Shown in pieces: positions 6,136 to 12,996 of a stretch of 16,274 nt of DNA (positions within the stretch are counted from its first letter, which is position 1; every line of letters begins with the position of its first letter). The stretch is from Alphaproteobacteria bacterium UBA6062 (GTDB lineage Bacteria > Pseudomonadota > Alphaproteobacteria > Sneathiellales > Sneathiellaceae). The stretch spans positions 1-16,274 of the forward strand of contig DIYE01000022.1 of the NCBI GenBank assembly GCA_002428885.1, read 5' to 3'. The notes beneath the pieces were generated by a model. That model was given only the letters and a program-made list of their open reading frames with translations, searched no databases and was not told where the DNA came from. Position numbers and translations under genes: made by a program.

Positions 6136-7296
6136 ATGACGTTAAAGACTGTTATAACAATTGCGAAGCAATACCTTCCGGGCGGAAAAGCATCCCGCCT
6201 GCTCACCGCGAGCTTTCTTGCGGCTCTTGTCACCTTGACGGACGCGACGGGTGCTTCCCGAGTAAAAGACATTGCTGATTTTGAAGGGATCCGGGAAAAC
6301 ATCCTGGTGGGTTACGGTCTGGTTGTCGGCCTGAACGGAACGGGCGACTCTCTTACCAATTCACCGTTCACGCAGCAAAGCCTGGAAGCGATGCTGGAAC
6401 GGCTTGGCGTCAACACTCGAGGCGCCAATACCAAGACGGCAAACGTCGCTGCCGTTGTTGTCACAGCCACCCTCCCTCCCTTTTCTCGCCAGGGCACGAC
6501 CATTGACGTCGCTATTAGTTCTATTGGCGACGCTAAAAGTCTTTTGGGTGGAACACTGGTTGTTACTCCTTTGATGGCGGCTGACGGTGAGGTTTATGCG
6601 GTCGCTCAAGGGTCTATTACAGTTGCCGGTTTCTCCGCCCAGGGAGACGCCGCCTCCATTACCAAAGGTGTACCGACCGCCGGCCGGATTGCCAATGGCG
6701 CCATCATCGAGCGGGAACTTGGCTTTGACATGGCCTCCCTTACAAGTCTGCGCATCTCTCTTCGCAATCCGGATTTTACAACATCCCGCCGGATTGCTCA
6801 GGTTATCAACAAATATATTGGTAACAAGGTGGCCAAATCGACAGATCCGTCCACTGTTGTCCTGAACCTGAACGGCAGCCAGCGTGATGACATGGTATCC
6901 CTTCTAACAGATATCGAACAGCTCATGGTCGAGCCGGACCAGATCGCTCGTGTCGTCATTGATGAACAGTCCGGCATCATCGTTATCGGCAAGGAAGTCA
7001 AGGTTGATACGGTAGCCATCGCACAGGGGAACCTGACGGTTAAAATCACTGAAACCCCGCAGGTATCGCAGCCTGGTCCTTTCGCTCAGGCAGGCAACAC
7101 GGAGGTTGTTCCTCGGACGGATATTGAGGTTACAGAAGACGGCGACAAAAAACTGGTCGTTCTTAACTCCGGTGTCCGCCTTCAGGAACTGGTAGATGGG
7201 CTTAACGCCCTGGGTATCGGACCAAGAGACATGATCTCCATTCTTCAGGCCATCAAAGCCGCAGGCGCTTTGCAGGCAGAAATCGAGTTAATGTAA
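6136..7296 (+). CDS. flgI: Flagellar P-ring protein FlgI
   Basis: FlgI is the periplasmic subunit of the P ring, assembled with FlgA's help around the FlgG rod. The frame is open from a GTG at 6109, but I chose ATG 6136 because GGAAGAG precedes it and the result is a 386-residue protein with a Sec signal (about residues 1-40, ending TDATGA). Mature protein: SRVKDIADFEGIRENILVGY, then GLVVGLNGTGDSL, then IAISSIGDAKSL-like and GGTLVVTPL segments, and a C-terminus with LVDGLNALGIGPRDMISILQ, all hallmarks of FlgI. It is the first gene after the sigma54 promoter, and its stop overlaps the flgJ-type start by one base (TAATG). Confidence 0.95.
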   Translation: MTLKTVITIAKQYLPGGKASRLLTASFLAALVTLTDATGASRVKDIADFEGIRENILVGYGLVVGLNGTGDSLTNSPFTQQSLEAMLERLGVNTRGANTKTANVAAVVVTATLPPFSRQGTTIDVAISSIGDAKSLLGGTLVVTPLMAADGEVYAVAQGSITVAGFSAQGDAASITKGVPTAGRIANGAIIERELGFDMASLTSLRISLRNPDFTTSRRIAQVINKYIGNKVAKSTDPSTVVLNLNGSQRDDMVSLLTDIEQLMVEPDQIARVVIDEQSGIIVIGKEVKVDTVAIAQGNLTVKITETPQVSQPGPFAQAGNTEVVPRTDIEVTEDGDKKLVVLNSGVRLQELVDGLNALGIGPRDMISILQAIKAAGALQAEIELM

Positions 7297-7601
7297 TGAC
7301 TGAAATAAGCAATCAGACAATCGGACAGGTTCAGGCACAGGCGGCGTCAAAGTCTGAAAACTCGCCGCAGCACCGCAAAGCGAGAGCGGCGGCGGAAGAG
7401 TTTGAAGCCTTCTTCCTCAGCCAGATCCTCAACAATATGTCTGCCGGCATCCAGACAGACGAAACATTTGGCGGCGGCGAGTCTGAAAAGATATTCCGCT
7501 CCATGCTCAATGATGAATATGCATCTTCCATGAGTCGTCGCGGTGGGATCGGCATTGCCGATTCCGTTTATAAAGAAATCCTTGCCCTACAGGAGATTTG
7601 A
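7296..7601 (+). CDS. flgJ: Single-domain FlgJ-type rod-binding protein (CheL/CagA-like)
   Basis: This 101-residue protein corresponds to the N-terminal rod-binding (scaffold) domain of FlgJ, which caps rod growth in the periplasm. The domain motif is visible as AAAEEFEAFFLSQILNNMSA (about residues 28-47), followed by GGGESEKIFRSMLNDEYA and the GIADSVYKEIL tail. The C-terminal muramidase domain of enterobacterial FlgJ is absent, as is usual in alphaproteobacteria, so a separate peptidoglycan hydrolase must open the wall. No signal peptide is present, consistent with type III export. Start and stop are both tightly coupled: TAATG with flgI, and 2 bp to the next gene. Confidence 0.88.
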   Translation: MTEISNQTIGQVQAQAASKSENSPQHRKARAAAEEFEAFFLSQILNNMSAGIQTDETFGGGESEKIFRSMLNDEYASSMSRRGGIGIADSVYKEILALQEI

Positions 7602-7603
7602 TC

Positions 7604-8074
7604 ATGTCCGCACCAACCGAGCCAACAGTAGCCCTTCTGGCCCCTGCGCAATTGTCCGAAAAAATTGAACGACTATGCCAGATCCTTGAATTCGAGAATG
7701 AAATGATGCATCTGGATAACCCGTCAGCCATGACTGAACATCAGTCTGAAAAATCACGGCTGGTTGCCATCTATAATCAGCAGATGACTCTCATCAAAGC
7801 GGATCCGGAGCGCTACAAACGGTTTCCAAAAGCCGATATTGACCGCCTAAAGGCGACGAGTGAACTGTTCTATGAAGCCCTGGACACCCATTTTCGAAAA
7901 CTCTCAACTGTGAAGACGGTTACTGAAGGGTTGGTGAAAGCCGTTGCGGATGAGGTTGCCAAAAAGAAAGGGCCGCCGCAGACCTACACAGCCAACGCAG
8001 CCATGGCAAGTAGTGTTGCTTCACAAAATAACAGAACTTTGGGGGGAGCAATCGCCCTCAATCAGGTTGTCTGA
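7604..8074 (+). CDS. Probable FlgN/FlbY-type flagellar export chaperone
   Basis: The 156-residue, largely helical protein has features of the FlgN family, small cytosolic chaperones for hook-filament junction proteins (FlgK, FlgL). An N-terminal helix (SEKIERLCQILEFENEMMHL, about 18-37) is followed by a second long helix bundle, and the tail is Ala/Ser/Asn-rich. In Caulobacter a gene called flbY follows flgI and the rod-binding gene, matching this position. I chose ATG 7604 over the upstream TTG 7598 because AGGAG (7591-7595) is correctly spaced from it. It is the last gene of the flgI operon. The family call is by position plus weak sequence resemblance. Confidence 0.7.
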   Translation: MSAPTEPTVALLAPAQLSEKIERLCQILEFENEMMHLDNPSAMTEHQSEKSRLVAIYNQQMTLIKADPERYKRFPKADIDRLKATSELFYEALDTHFRKLSTVKTVTEGLVKAVADEVAKKKGPPQTYTANAAMASSVASQNNRTLGGAIALNQVV

Positions 8075-8111
8075 AAGAATTTGACGAAAATTTTAGGGAA
8101 TAAGAAAATAA

Positions 8112-8151
8112 GGACTGAAAACGGAAAATAGAGGATTCCCGTCTTCAGGCC
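8112..8151 (-). terminator. Hairpin at the flaG 3' end between converging genes
   Basis: CTGAAAACGG (8115-8124) pairs over 10 bp (one G-T) with CCGTCTTCAG (8139-8148) and includes the flaG stop codon. Downstream on the minus strand comes TTATTTTCTTATT, a loose U-rich tract. It is probably a weak terminator for flaG and a barrier for the converging flgN transcript. The plus-strand side has no U tract. Confidence 0.4.
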
Positions 8152-8513
8152 TTGCTATCGACAGACAAGCCTTCCAGCTCTCTGTAATATGCGACACGAC
8201 GGAGCACATAGTCTCCCGGGAACTGCTTTAGAACCTCGCCTGTGTCAGAATTGACAAGACGATATACAAAGCGGCCACTGTCTTTATCGCGGTCAATCGA
8301 AAAACGGCTTGCTGGATTTCCTTCATCTTCGAAGAAAGCGCCAATTGCCTGCTCGGCACGACGTACGGGGTCATCAATCTGTAGGGCGGAATCTGTCTCT
8401 TTTGAGGCAATTCCTTCCGCAGAACCGGGAACTCCTTTTGGAGCCTGGGTCTGGGCTTCAGATCTTTGATCCGGTATTCCTAAACCTACTTTCGAAATCG
8501 GGGTTACGTCCAT
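8145..8513 (-). CDS. flaG: Flagellar protein FlaG
   Basis: FlaG-family proteins are small cytosolic proteins linked to filament length and flagellin handling; the molecular role is not settled. The 122-residue protein has a variable N-terminus (1-55) and the conserved FlaG domain (about 60-122): FSIDRDKDSGRFVYRLVNSD and TGEVLKQFPGDYVLRRVAYY, then RELEGLSVD. GGAGAGGAG lies 7 nt upstream of ATG 8513. It runs convergent to the flgI operon and is preceded by a 528-bp non-coding stretch with a sigma54 promoter and three FlbD-like boxes, so it appears to be a late, RpoN-dependent gene. Confidence 0.88.
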   Translation of the reverse strand: MDVTPISKVGLGIPDQRSEAQTQAPKGVPGSAEGIASKETDSALQIDDPVRRAEQAIGAFFEDEGNPASRFSIDRDKDSGRFVYRLVNSDTGEVLKQFPGDYVLRRVAYYRELEGLSVDSKA

Positions 8514-8550
8514 ATCGCAACTCCTCTCCCTTAACTAATCATTGATCACT

Positions 8551-8580
8551 ATAATACTACAAACGTTACCAACTCGTTAA
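8551..8580 (-). promoter_or_regulatory. Possible proximal sigma70 promoter of flaG
   Basis: Minus strand: TTAACG (8580-8575), an 18-nt spacer, TATTAT (8556-8551), 38 bp before the flaG start. It would give a short leader, in contrast to the long leader from the sigma54 promoter upstream. The match is modest. Confidence 0.3.
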
Positions 8581-8696
8581 CACAAGACAGTCTCGCCCCG
8601 CTCGGGGACGAACGGATGACGACAGACTTACTGCAGATAAGGAAACGGATCTCCTTCCGCCAATTCAGTCAGACATGCCAACAGTAAAGCCTGTCA

Positions 8697-8837
8697 TTAC
8701 CCACGGTTAAGAAGATCACTGGGGCCGGAGCCTATTGAGATGATGTCGATAAAGGGACATTCACCTTGCGTCGGACAGTTGAGAACTGCCTTTCCCGTTT
8801 CAGGAACCGGCGGTATGCCAGAGGTATTCTTACCCGC
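8697..8837 (-). other. Start-less, protein-like reading frame in the flaG leader
   Basis: On the minus strand a 46-codon open stretch runs from just after a TAA (8840-8838) to a TAA at 8699-8697. Its translation looks protein-like: SGIPPVPETGKAVLNCPTQG, then ECPFIDIISIGSGPSDLLNR and a final G, with two Cys residues in CPTQGEC. No ATG, GTG or TTG occurs in frame, and the predicted transcription start coincides with the first codon. It could be a decayed gene end, a frame with a non-canonical start, or coincidence. I do not recognise a family. Confidence 0.25.
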
Positions 8838-8847
8838 TTAGAAGGAA

Positions 8848-8863
8848 AGCATATTACATGCCA
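8848..8863 (-). promoter_or_regulatory. Sigma54 promoter reading toward flaG
   Basis: Minus strand TGGCATG-TAAT-ATGCT (8863-8848) has GG (8862-8861) and GC (8850-8849) at exact 10-bp spacing. The expected start is near 8837. Three FlbD-like boxes lie about 70-130 bp upstream at 8930-8994. The only gene downstream on this strand is flaG, 324 nt away. Confidence 0.75.
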
Positions 8864-8929
8864 AACCACTCAAAATCGACAAACTATTGATTTTAATAAC
8901 TTTAATTTTTCTTTACCATAAATTCAGTA

Positions 8930-8994
8930 GGTAAAATTTGCCGGAATAGGAAAAATTTGCCGGGCGACCCTACGCCGATCCGGCAAAAATTGCC
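8930..8994. promoter_or_regulatory. Cluster of three FlbD/ftr-like 13-mers
   Basis: Three copies of GGNAA-N3-TTGCC occur in 65 bp: GGTAAAATTTGCC (8930-8942), GGAAAAATTTGCC (8949-8961) and GGCAAAAATTGCC (8982-8994, a perfect palindrome). Start-to-start spacings are 19 and 33 bp. They lie upstream of the flaG sigma54 promoter in the enhancer position. FlbD is the expected binder, by analogy with ftr sites of Caulobacter flagellar promoters. Confidence 0.65.
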
Positions 8995-9041
8995 TACTTA
9001 CTCACTTACTGGGCGTAAGTCCGACAACCTCAAAAGGAGAC

Positions 9042-9515
9042 TCAGGAAGTGCCGTATTGGATATAATCTGTCCAGATGCGCTCAATCTGGCGCAGGGACT
9101 TTCTGGTATTTTCAAGATCTGGAGATGGATTGGCACGAGACAGCATCTCGGCCTGCTTGACCTCAGATTGTGCAATTCTCTCGACAAGCTCCAGGCCTTT
9201 GGGTGAGAGCTTGATCATGGTGGCCCGCCGGTCCCTCTCGGATTTTTCCTGAAGCAGGTACCCCATCTCTACAAGCTTTTTAAGATTATAGGAGGCATTA
9301 GATCCCTGATAATATCCTCGCGACATCAATTCACGAACATTGATTTCCTCGTCACCGATATTGGCCAGTAACAAAGCCTGAACCGCGTTAATGTCAGTAA
9401 TATCCATCAAATTCAATTCGGTCCGCAGCACGTCCAGAAAACGACGGTGCAAGCGTTCAATCAACCTGGTTAGTTCGTGATAATCTTCAGTCACTGGATC
9501 CCCTTTTGGTGGCAT
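9042..9515 (-). CDS. MarR-family winged-helix regulator, LdtR-like
   Basis: This is a dimeric DNA-binding regulator of 157 residues. The order is typical of MarR proteins: dimerisation helix (LTRLIERLHRRFLDVLRTEL), winged helix with VRELMSRGYYQGSNASYNLK as recognition region (about 60-85), and a wing with SERDRRATMIKLSPKG (about 91-106), then a C-terminal dimerisation helix. The GYYxGSNxSYN signature resembles the LdtR branch in Rhizobiales-type bacteria, which controls L,D-transpeptidase genes and affects motility; regulation of the same targets here is not shown. I chose ATG 9515 rather than 9530 because GGAG is well placed only for 9515. No target is adjacent; the 544-bp region upstream may hold its operator. 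Confidence 0.85.
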   Translation of the reverse strand: MPPKGDPVTEDYHELTRLIERLHRRFLDVLRTELNLMDITDINAVQALLLANIGDEEINVRELMSRGYYQGSNASYNLKKLVEMGYLLQEKSERDRRATMIKLSPKGLELVERIAQSEVKQAEMLSRANPSPDLENTRKSLRQIERIWTDYIQYGTS

Positions 9516-10059
9516 TACCACCCGCTCCATATGGAAAAATCAGTTATTCAGCCTGTTAATCTGGCCAAACAAAATTAAGGAATTGTAAAGCCCGGCCATT
9601 TCTTGCAAATCAGCTTTCTTGTTCTCTCGTCATTGCAGAGCAATTTAATTAGCTGAGCTTAAATAGACCCAAGGCTACTAATCGATTATGTTTTTTTGCA
9701 GGCGATTTTGTGACCAGCGCAACCGACCTCTAAGCATCCCATATTTTGTACCCCCACTCATTTTACATACTACACGTCGTATCCAACGGTTCTTATGAAG
9801 GTTTTTGCCATTCTGTTTTTCAACTCATAAGATAAAATTTAGTTCAAAAAACTGTGACATTTTCGCAAAATGTTCATGAGAAATTTACAAAAAATCACAA
9901 TAGTATTGCTTTTATACGTTCAAACTGAAGAAACTGATTCTACGGAAAAAGTAAGGATATGTGGGATTCGCATTCCTTTTCTTCTTTGTCCTAGAAATGC
10001 GATTCGGGGAAATTCGGATCTAAAACCCGGAATTGCATTCGAAAAAACAGGTATGGTTT
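9516..10059. other. 544-bp AT-rich divergent intergenic region
   Basis: This gap separates the MarR-family gene (minus) from the first DUF2336 gene (plus). It is strikingly AT-rich, with no convincing gene. Signals seen: a perfect 7-3-7 inverted repeat at 9857-9873; a candidate minus-strand promoter TTGCAA (9608-9603), 15-nt spacer, TACAAT (9587-9582) for the MarR gene, with a short spacer; and a 7-bp stem TCGCATT/AATGCGA (9968-9974, 9996-10002) near the DUF2336 leader. No sigma54 or strong sigma70 promoter was found for the plus-strand gene. Confidence 0.5.
9857..9873. repeat. Perfect inverted repeat ACATTTT-CGC-AAAATGT
   Basis: This 17-bp palindrome has 7-bp arms around CGC, in the gap between divergent marR-type and DUF2336 genes. 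Its size and symmetry fit a MarR-type operator, but that is inference: it is about 340 bp from the marR-type start and 187 bp before the DUF2336 gene. It could equally be part of the DUF2336 gene's promoter region. Confidence 0.5.
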
Positions 10060-11217
10060 ATGGCCGAGAGTGTAGAAGGTGAGCTTGACCAGTTGATGGT
10101 CCTTTCGCGTGACAGTAGCAAAGCTGCACGTCGCCGCCTTTTTGAAAATATGAGCGGTCTTTTTCTGGCCGAAGACGAACGTCTGAGCGAGCAGGAACGC
10201 GCCCATATTTCGGACATTCTCTCAAAACTCGTCAATGAAGTTGAGACATCCGTTCGCCGCACCCTGTCAGAAAGGCTAGCAGCATCCGGCAAGGCACCTC
10301 ATGAACTTGTTAAACTCCTGGCCAACGACAGTATAGAAGTGGCCCGTCCCCTTCTGTTCCAAAGCCGGTTGCTGATCGAACCGGATCTCATGGAAATTAT
10401 TGAATCCAGAAGCAAAGAACATCTCCTCGTTGTCGCTGAACGGGATGACATCAATTCCCAGCTCAGTGATATGCTGATTGAATTTGGCGACGAAGATGTC
10501 ATTGAAGGGCTTATAAAAAACGGTGATGCCGAAATCTCCCGGGAAGCCATGGCTTTCCTGGTCGAAGAATCCAAGCGCATCGACCGCTTCCAGGAACCCC
10601 TTCTGGTCCGTCAGGATTTACCAGGTGATCTCGCCCATAAAATGTTCTGGTGGGTTTCAGCCGCCTTACGCCGGTATATCGTCGAGAATTTCGAAATTGA
10701 CGAGTATTTTCTGGATCAACATATTTCAGGCGCAACCGCAGAATATAGAGACGATGCCTCGGTCACGGCTTTTGGTGAAACCCACGCTGATCGACTGGTT
10801 GCCCAACTGGCCGCCAAAAACGAACTCACTGAAAAATTTCTAATACAGTCCTTAAAGAGCAAGCAGGTCCGGCTTTTCGTTGCCGGTCTTTCTCTCAAGT
10901 CAGGGCTTGATACACAGAAAATAAACCGTTTTCTTCATGAGAAGAATGCTGAAGCCATGGCCGTAACCTGCCGGGCTATGGACTTTGACCGTAATAATTT
11001 TTCGGCCGTTTTCTTATTAACCCGGCGAGGACAGGAAGGAGCGGAAAACAAGCTTTTCACCAGTCCTGCCGAAGTAGAATCTGTCATGCAGTTCTATGAC
11101 CGTTTAACCCCTGCGAAAGCAAGAATGGTCTTGGATCACTGGAAACTGGCAAGTGGCTATTCCGACGCAATTGACCAGCTTGATGTCAAACTGGAGGAGC
11201 AGCGCGTCTATCTGTAG
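10060..11217 (+). CDS. DUF2336 (COG5330) protein, first of two paralogues
   Basis: This 385-residue, helix-rich protein has no signal peptide or membrane helix and is probably cytosolic. It matches the alphaproteobacterial DUF2336 family, whose function is unknown. Recognisable parts: an N-terminal helical region with LFENMSGLFLAEDERLSEQE, a block LVKLLANDSIEVARPLLF (83-100) with SRSKEHLLVVAERDDI following, and HKMFWWVSAALRRYIVENF in the middle. I chose ATG 10060 over an upstream in-frame start because MAESVEGELDQL aligns with the start of its paralogue at 12997. A hand alignment of residues 83-139 with residues 86-142 of that protein gives 26 identities in 57 positions. A histidine kinase gene follows after 52 bp. 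A role tied to that kinase is likely but inferred. Confidence 0.82.
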   Translation: MAESVEGELDQLMVLSRDSSKAARRRLFENMSGLFLAEDERLSEQERAHISDILSKLVNEVETSVRRTLSERLAASGKAPHELVKLLANDSIEVARPLLFQSRLLIEPDLMEIIESRSKEHLLVVAERDDINSQLSDMLIEFGDEDVIEGLIKNGDAEISREAMAFLVEESKRIDRFQEPLLVRQDLPGDLAHKMFWWVSAALRRYIVENFEIDEYFLDQHISGATAEYRDDASVTAFGETHADRLVAQLAAKNELTEKFLIQSLKSKQVRLFVAGLSLKSGLDTQKINRFLHEKNAEAMAVTCRAMDFDRNNFSAVFLLTRRGQEGAENKLFTSPAEVESVMQFYDRLTPAKARMVLDHWKLASGYSDAIDQLDVKLEEQRVYL

Positions 11218-11269
11218 CCTGTAATGGGTATATGTAAACAATGTGCAAAATGCATATTGGGGGAACAAG

Positions 11270-12883
11270 ATGACTGAAACGTCACAGGGAAGTGTTGTCT
11301 CGCTGAGAGCAGACAATAAAAGGCAGGAAAGCCAGGCATCTTCTGCATTGCAGAATATTGTCAGCCGGGATTTCTTTGATGCTATCTTTGAACAGGCCCA
11401 GCCGATGTATATGGCGCGTCCTGACGGGACTGTTCTTTATGTAAATTCCGGTTACGCCAATCTTTTCAGCCCCTCACTCCCTGCTAAACCTTCTGAGAGA
11501 CTTTTTTCCAACCTGCATGCTGATCACCTGGATATCATTCGCCGCATAGCCAAAAGCCAAATGGCAGAAACCAAACAGCTTTCGATCGAAAGCGGCGCGG
11601 GCACAGAATATTTCCTATCTCGCCATTTCCCTGTTTTCGATAAAAAAGATACGTTTATTGCGATCTGCGGGACCTTTATCAATTCCACACGCCAGGTCAA
11701 TGCAGAAACCAAGTTGCGGCTCGAAAAGAGGCGCTTTCTCGACATTACCCGAGCGGCTTCAGACTGGATCTGGGAAACAGATGCGGACGGCCATATCAAA
11801 TATGTCTCTGATCGGGTTGTTCAGGCTGTTGGCCTGCCCCCTCTTCTTCTCAAGGGTAAATTGCTGAGCGAGCTTGGTACTTTTAAACTGGAAGCAAGCG
11901 GCATAAGCAAGGCGGAAGCGGCTATTGAGAAACATATCCCGTTCCGCTCTGTTCCCATGATCATTCGGGATAATGAAGGCGAAGAAAAAATCTTCAACAT
12001 CAGCGGCGTTCCCGTGTTTAATGAAAAAGGGCGTTTCACCGGTTATCGCGGCACCAGTGACGATATTACGGCCCGTCTGGCAGCCGAAGATGAGGCATCC
12101 TCTTCCCGAGCTGATCTTGAAAAAGCCATCGGGGAAATCACCCGCAAAAACCTGCAACTGGAAATGACGGCAAAAAAGGCGGTTGCCGCCGCCAGGGCAA
12201 AAGATGAATTTCTCGCGACGATGAGTCACGAACTCCGGACCCCTTTGAACGCCATCATAGGCTTTGCAGAAGTCATGGGCATGGAAACATTTGGCCCTCT
12301 CAGTGACAAATATAAAGAATATGTTGGCGACATTCTCAATTCAGGCCGTCACCTTCTGAGCCTGATTGAGGATATCCTTGATATTGCAAGGATTGAGAGC
12401 GACAAGATTCCAATGGATATTGCAAAAACCTCCCTTCGCGAGATGGTGGATGATGCTGTTATCCTTGTTCAGAAACATGCTTCCGACAAAGAAATCGATA
12501 TTCGGGAAACCAAGGTTGAACAGGACTTTGATCTGAAGGTTGATCCAACCCGGTGCCTGCAGATTATTGTGAATATCCTGGGTAACGCCGTAAAATTCAC
12601 GCCGCCTGAAGGACAGATCGGAATTGAAACCCGCATAGCAGGCGAAGATCTTCTTTTGACGATCTGGGATACGGGTCCGGGCATAGCCAAGTCTGAACAA
12701 GAGAGAATTTTTGAAGCCTTCAAACAGGCTCATAACGGGATCTATAGCCGCGGCGAGGACGGTGTTGGCCTCGGCTTGACGTTGTCGTTGAAACTCGCCC
12801 GCCTCATGGATGGAGATATCACGGTTGAAAGTGAGCCCGGTCACGGAAGTCGCTTTACCGTGCGATTACCCCTCATGCTGTGA
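11270..12883 (+). CDS. Soluble sensor histidine kinase with two PAS domains
   Basis: This 537-residue protein autophosphorylates on His and passes phosphate to a response regulator. Order: PAS-like domain 1 (about 34-140, FFDAIFEQAQPMYMARPDG), PAS 2 (about 158-280, ITRAASDWIWETDADGHIKY, ending in the PAC-like GYRGTSDDITA), a coiled-coil linker (about 280-312), HisKA with His320 in ATMSHELRTPLN, and a HATPase with Asn439 (N box, GNAVKFTPPEG), the G1 box WDTGPGI and the GVGLGLTLS box. There is no membrane segment, so it senses something in the cytosol. The catalytic core resembles the PleC/DivJ group. No receiver or response regulator is nearby, making it an orphan. I chose ATG 11270 because GGGGGA lies just upstream. 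It is flanked by two DUF2336 genes. Confidence 0.92.
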   Translation: MTETSQGSVVSLRADNKRQESQASSALQNIVSRDFFDAIFEQAQPMYMARPDGTVLYVNSGYANLFSPSLPAKPSERLFSNLHADHLDIIRRIAKSQMAETKQLSIESGAGTEYFLSRHFPVFDKKDTFIAICGTFINSTRQVNAETKLRLEKRRFLDITRAASDWIWETDADGHIKYVSDRVVQAVGLPPLLLKGKLLSELGTFKLEASGISKAEAAIEKHIPFRSVPMIIRDNEGEEKIFNISGVPVFNEKGRFTGYRGTSDDITARLAAEDEASSSRADLEKAIGEITRKNLQLEMTAKKAVAAARAKDEFLATMSHELRTPLNAIIGFAEVMGMETFGPLSDKYKEYVGDILNSGRHLLSLIEDILDIARIESDKIPMDIAKTSLREMVDDAVILVQKHASDKEIDIRETKVEQDFDLKVDPTRCLQIIVNILGNAVKFTPPEGQIGIETRIAGEDLLLTIWDTGPGIAKSEQERIFEAFKQAHNGIYSRGEDGVGLGLTLSLKLARLMDGDITVESEPGHGSRFTVRLPLML

Positions 12884-12996
12884 TGCTCGTTACCAAGAGA
12901 ATTTATTTCGCCAATTCTACTGCAAATTTATATTTTTTTAACGATCGAAATACACTATTGCCAGTCTGGATCGCTATTAAGAGTAGGTAGGCAAAA

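Larger units (their letters stand above)
8514..9041. other. 528-bp intergenic region holding the flaG control sequences
   Basis: No normal gene is visible between flaG and the MarR-family gene, both on the minus strand. The region contains, in minus-strand order from the MarR stop: three 13-bp FlbD-like boxes (8930-8994), a sigma54 promoter (8863-8848), a start-less protein-like frame (8837-8697), a GC-rich small hairpin (CCCC/GGGG near 8595-8606), a possible sigma70 promoter (8580-8551) and the flaG ribosome-binding site. The stretch 8881-8940 is very AT-rich. Confidence 0.7.

Noticed and set aside
8590..8640. Larger hairpin around the CCCC/GGGG motif in the flaG leader
   Set aside because: The flanking AAGACAGTC and GACAGACTT segments look alike but do not pair as reverse complements, leaving only a 4-bp stem.
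8957..9160. 67-codon plus-strand frame crossing the FlbD-like boxes
   Set aside because: It runs through the regulatory repeats and into the 3' end of the MarR-family gene on the other strand, and its composition is not protein-like.
9870..10082. 70-codon plus-strand frame in the long AT-rich gap
   Set aside because: It overlaps the inverted repeat and the start of the DUF2336 gene in another frame, has no ribosome-binding site and no recognisable motif.
12884..12996. Terminator or promoter between the kinase gene and the second DUF2336 gene
   Set aside because: A 6-bp AGAATT/AATTCT stem and a nearby T run (about 12930-12939) are separated by too much sequence for an intrinsic terminator, and no -35/-10 pair with proper spacing was found.
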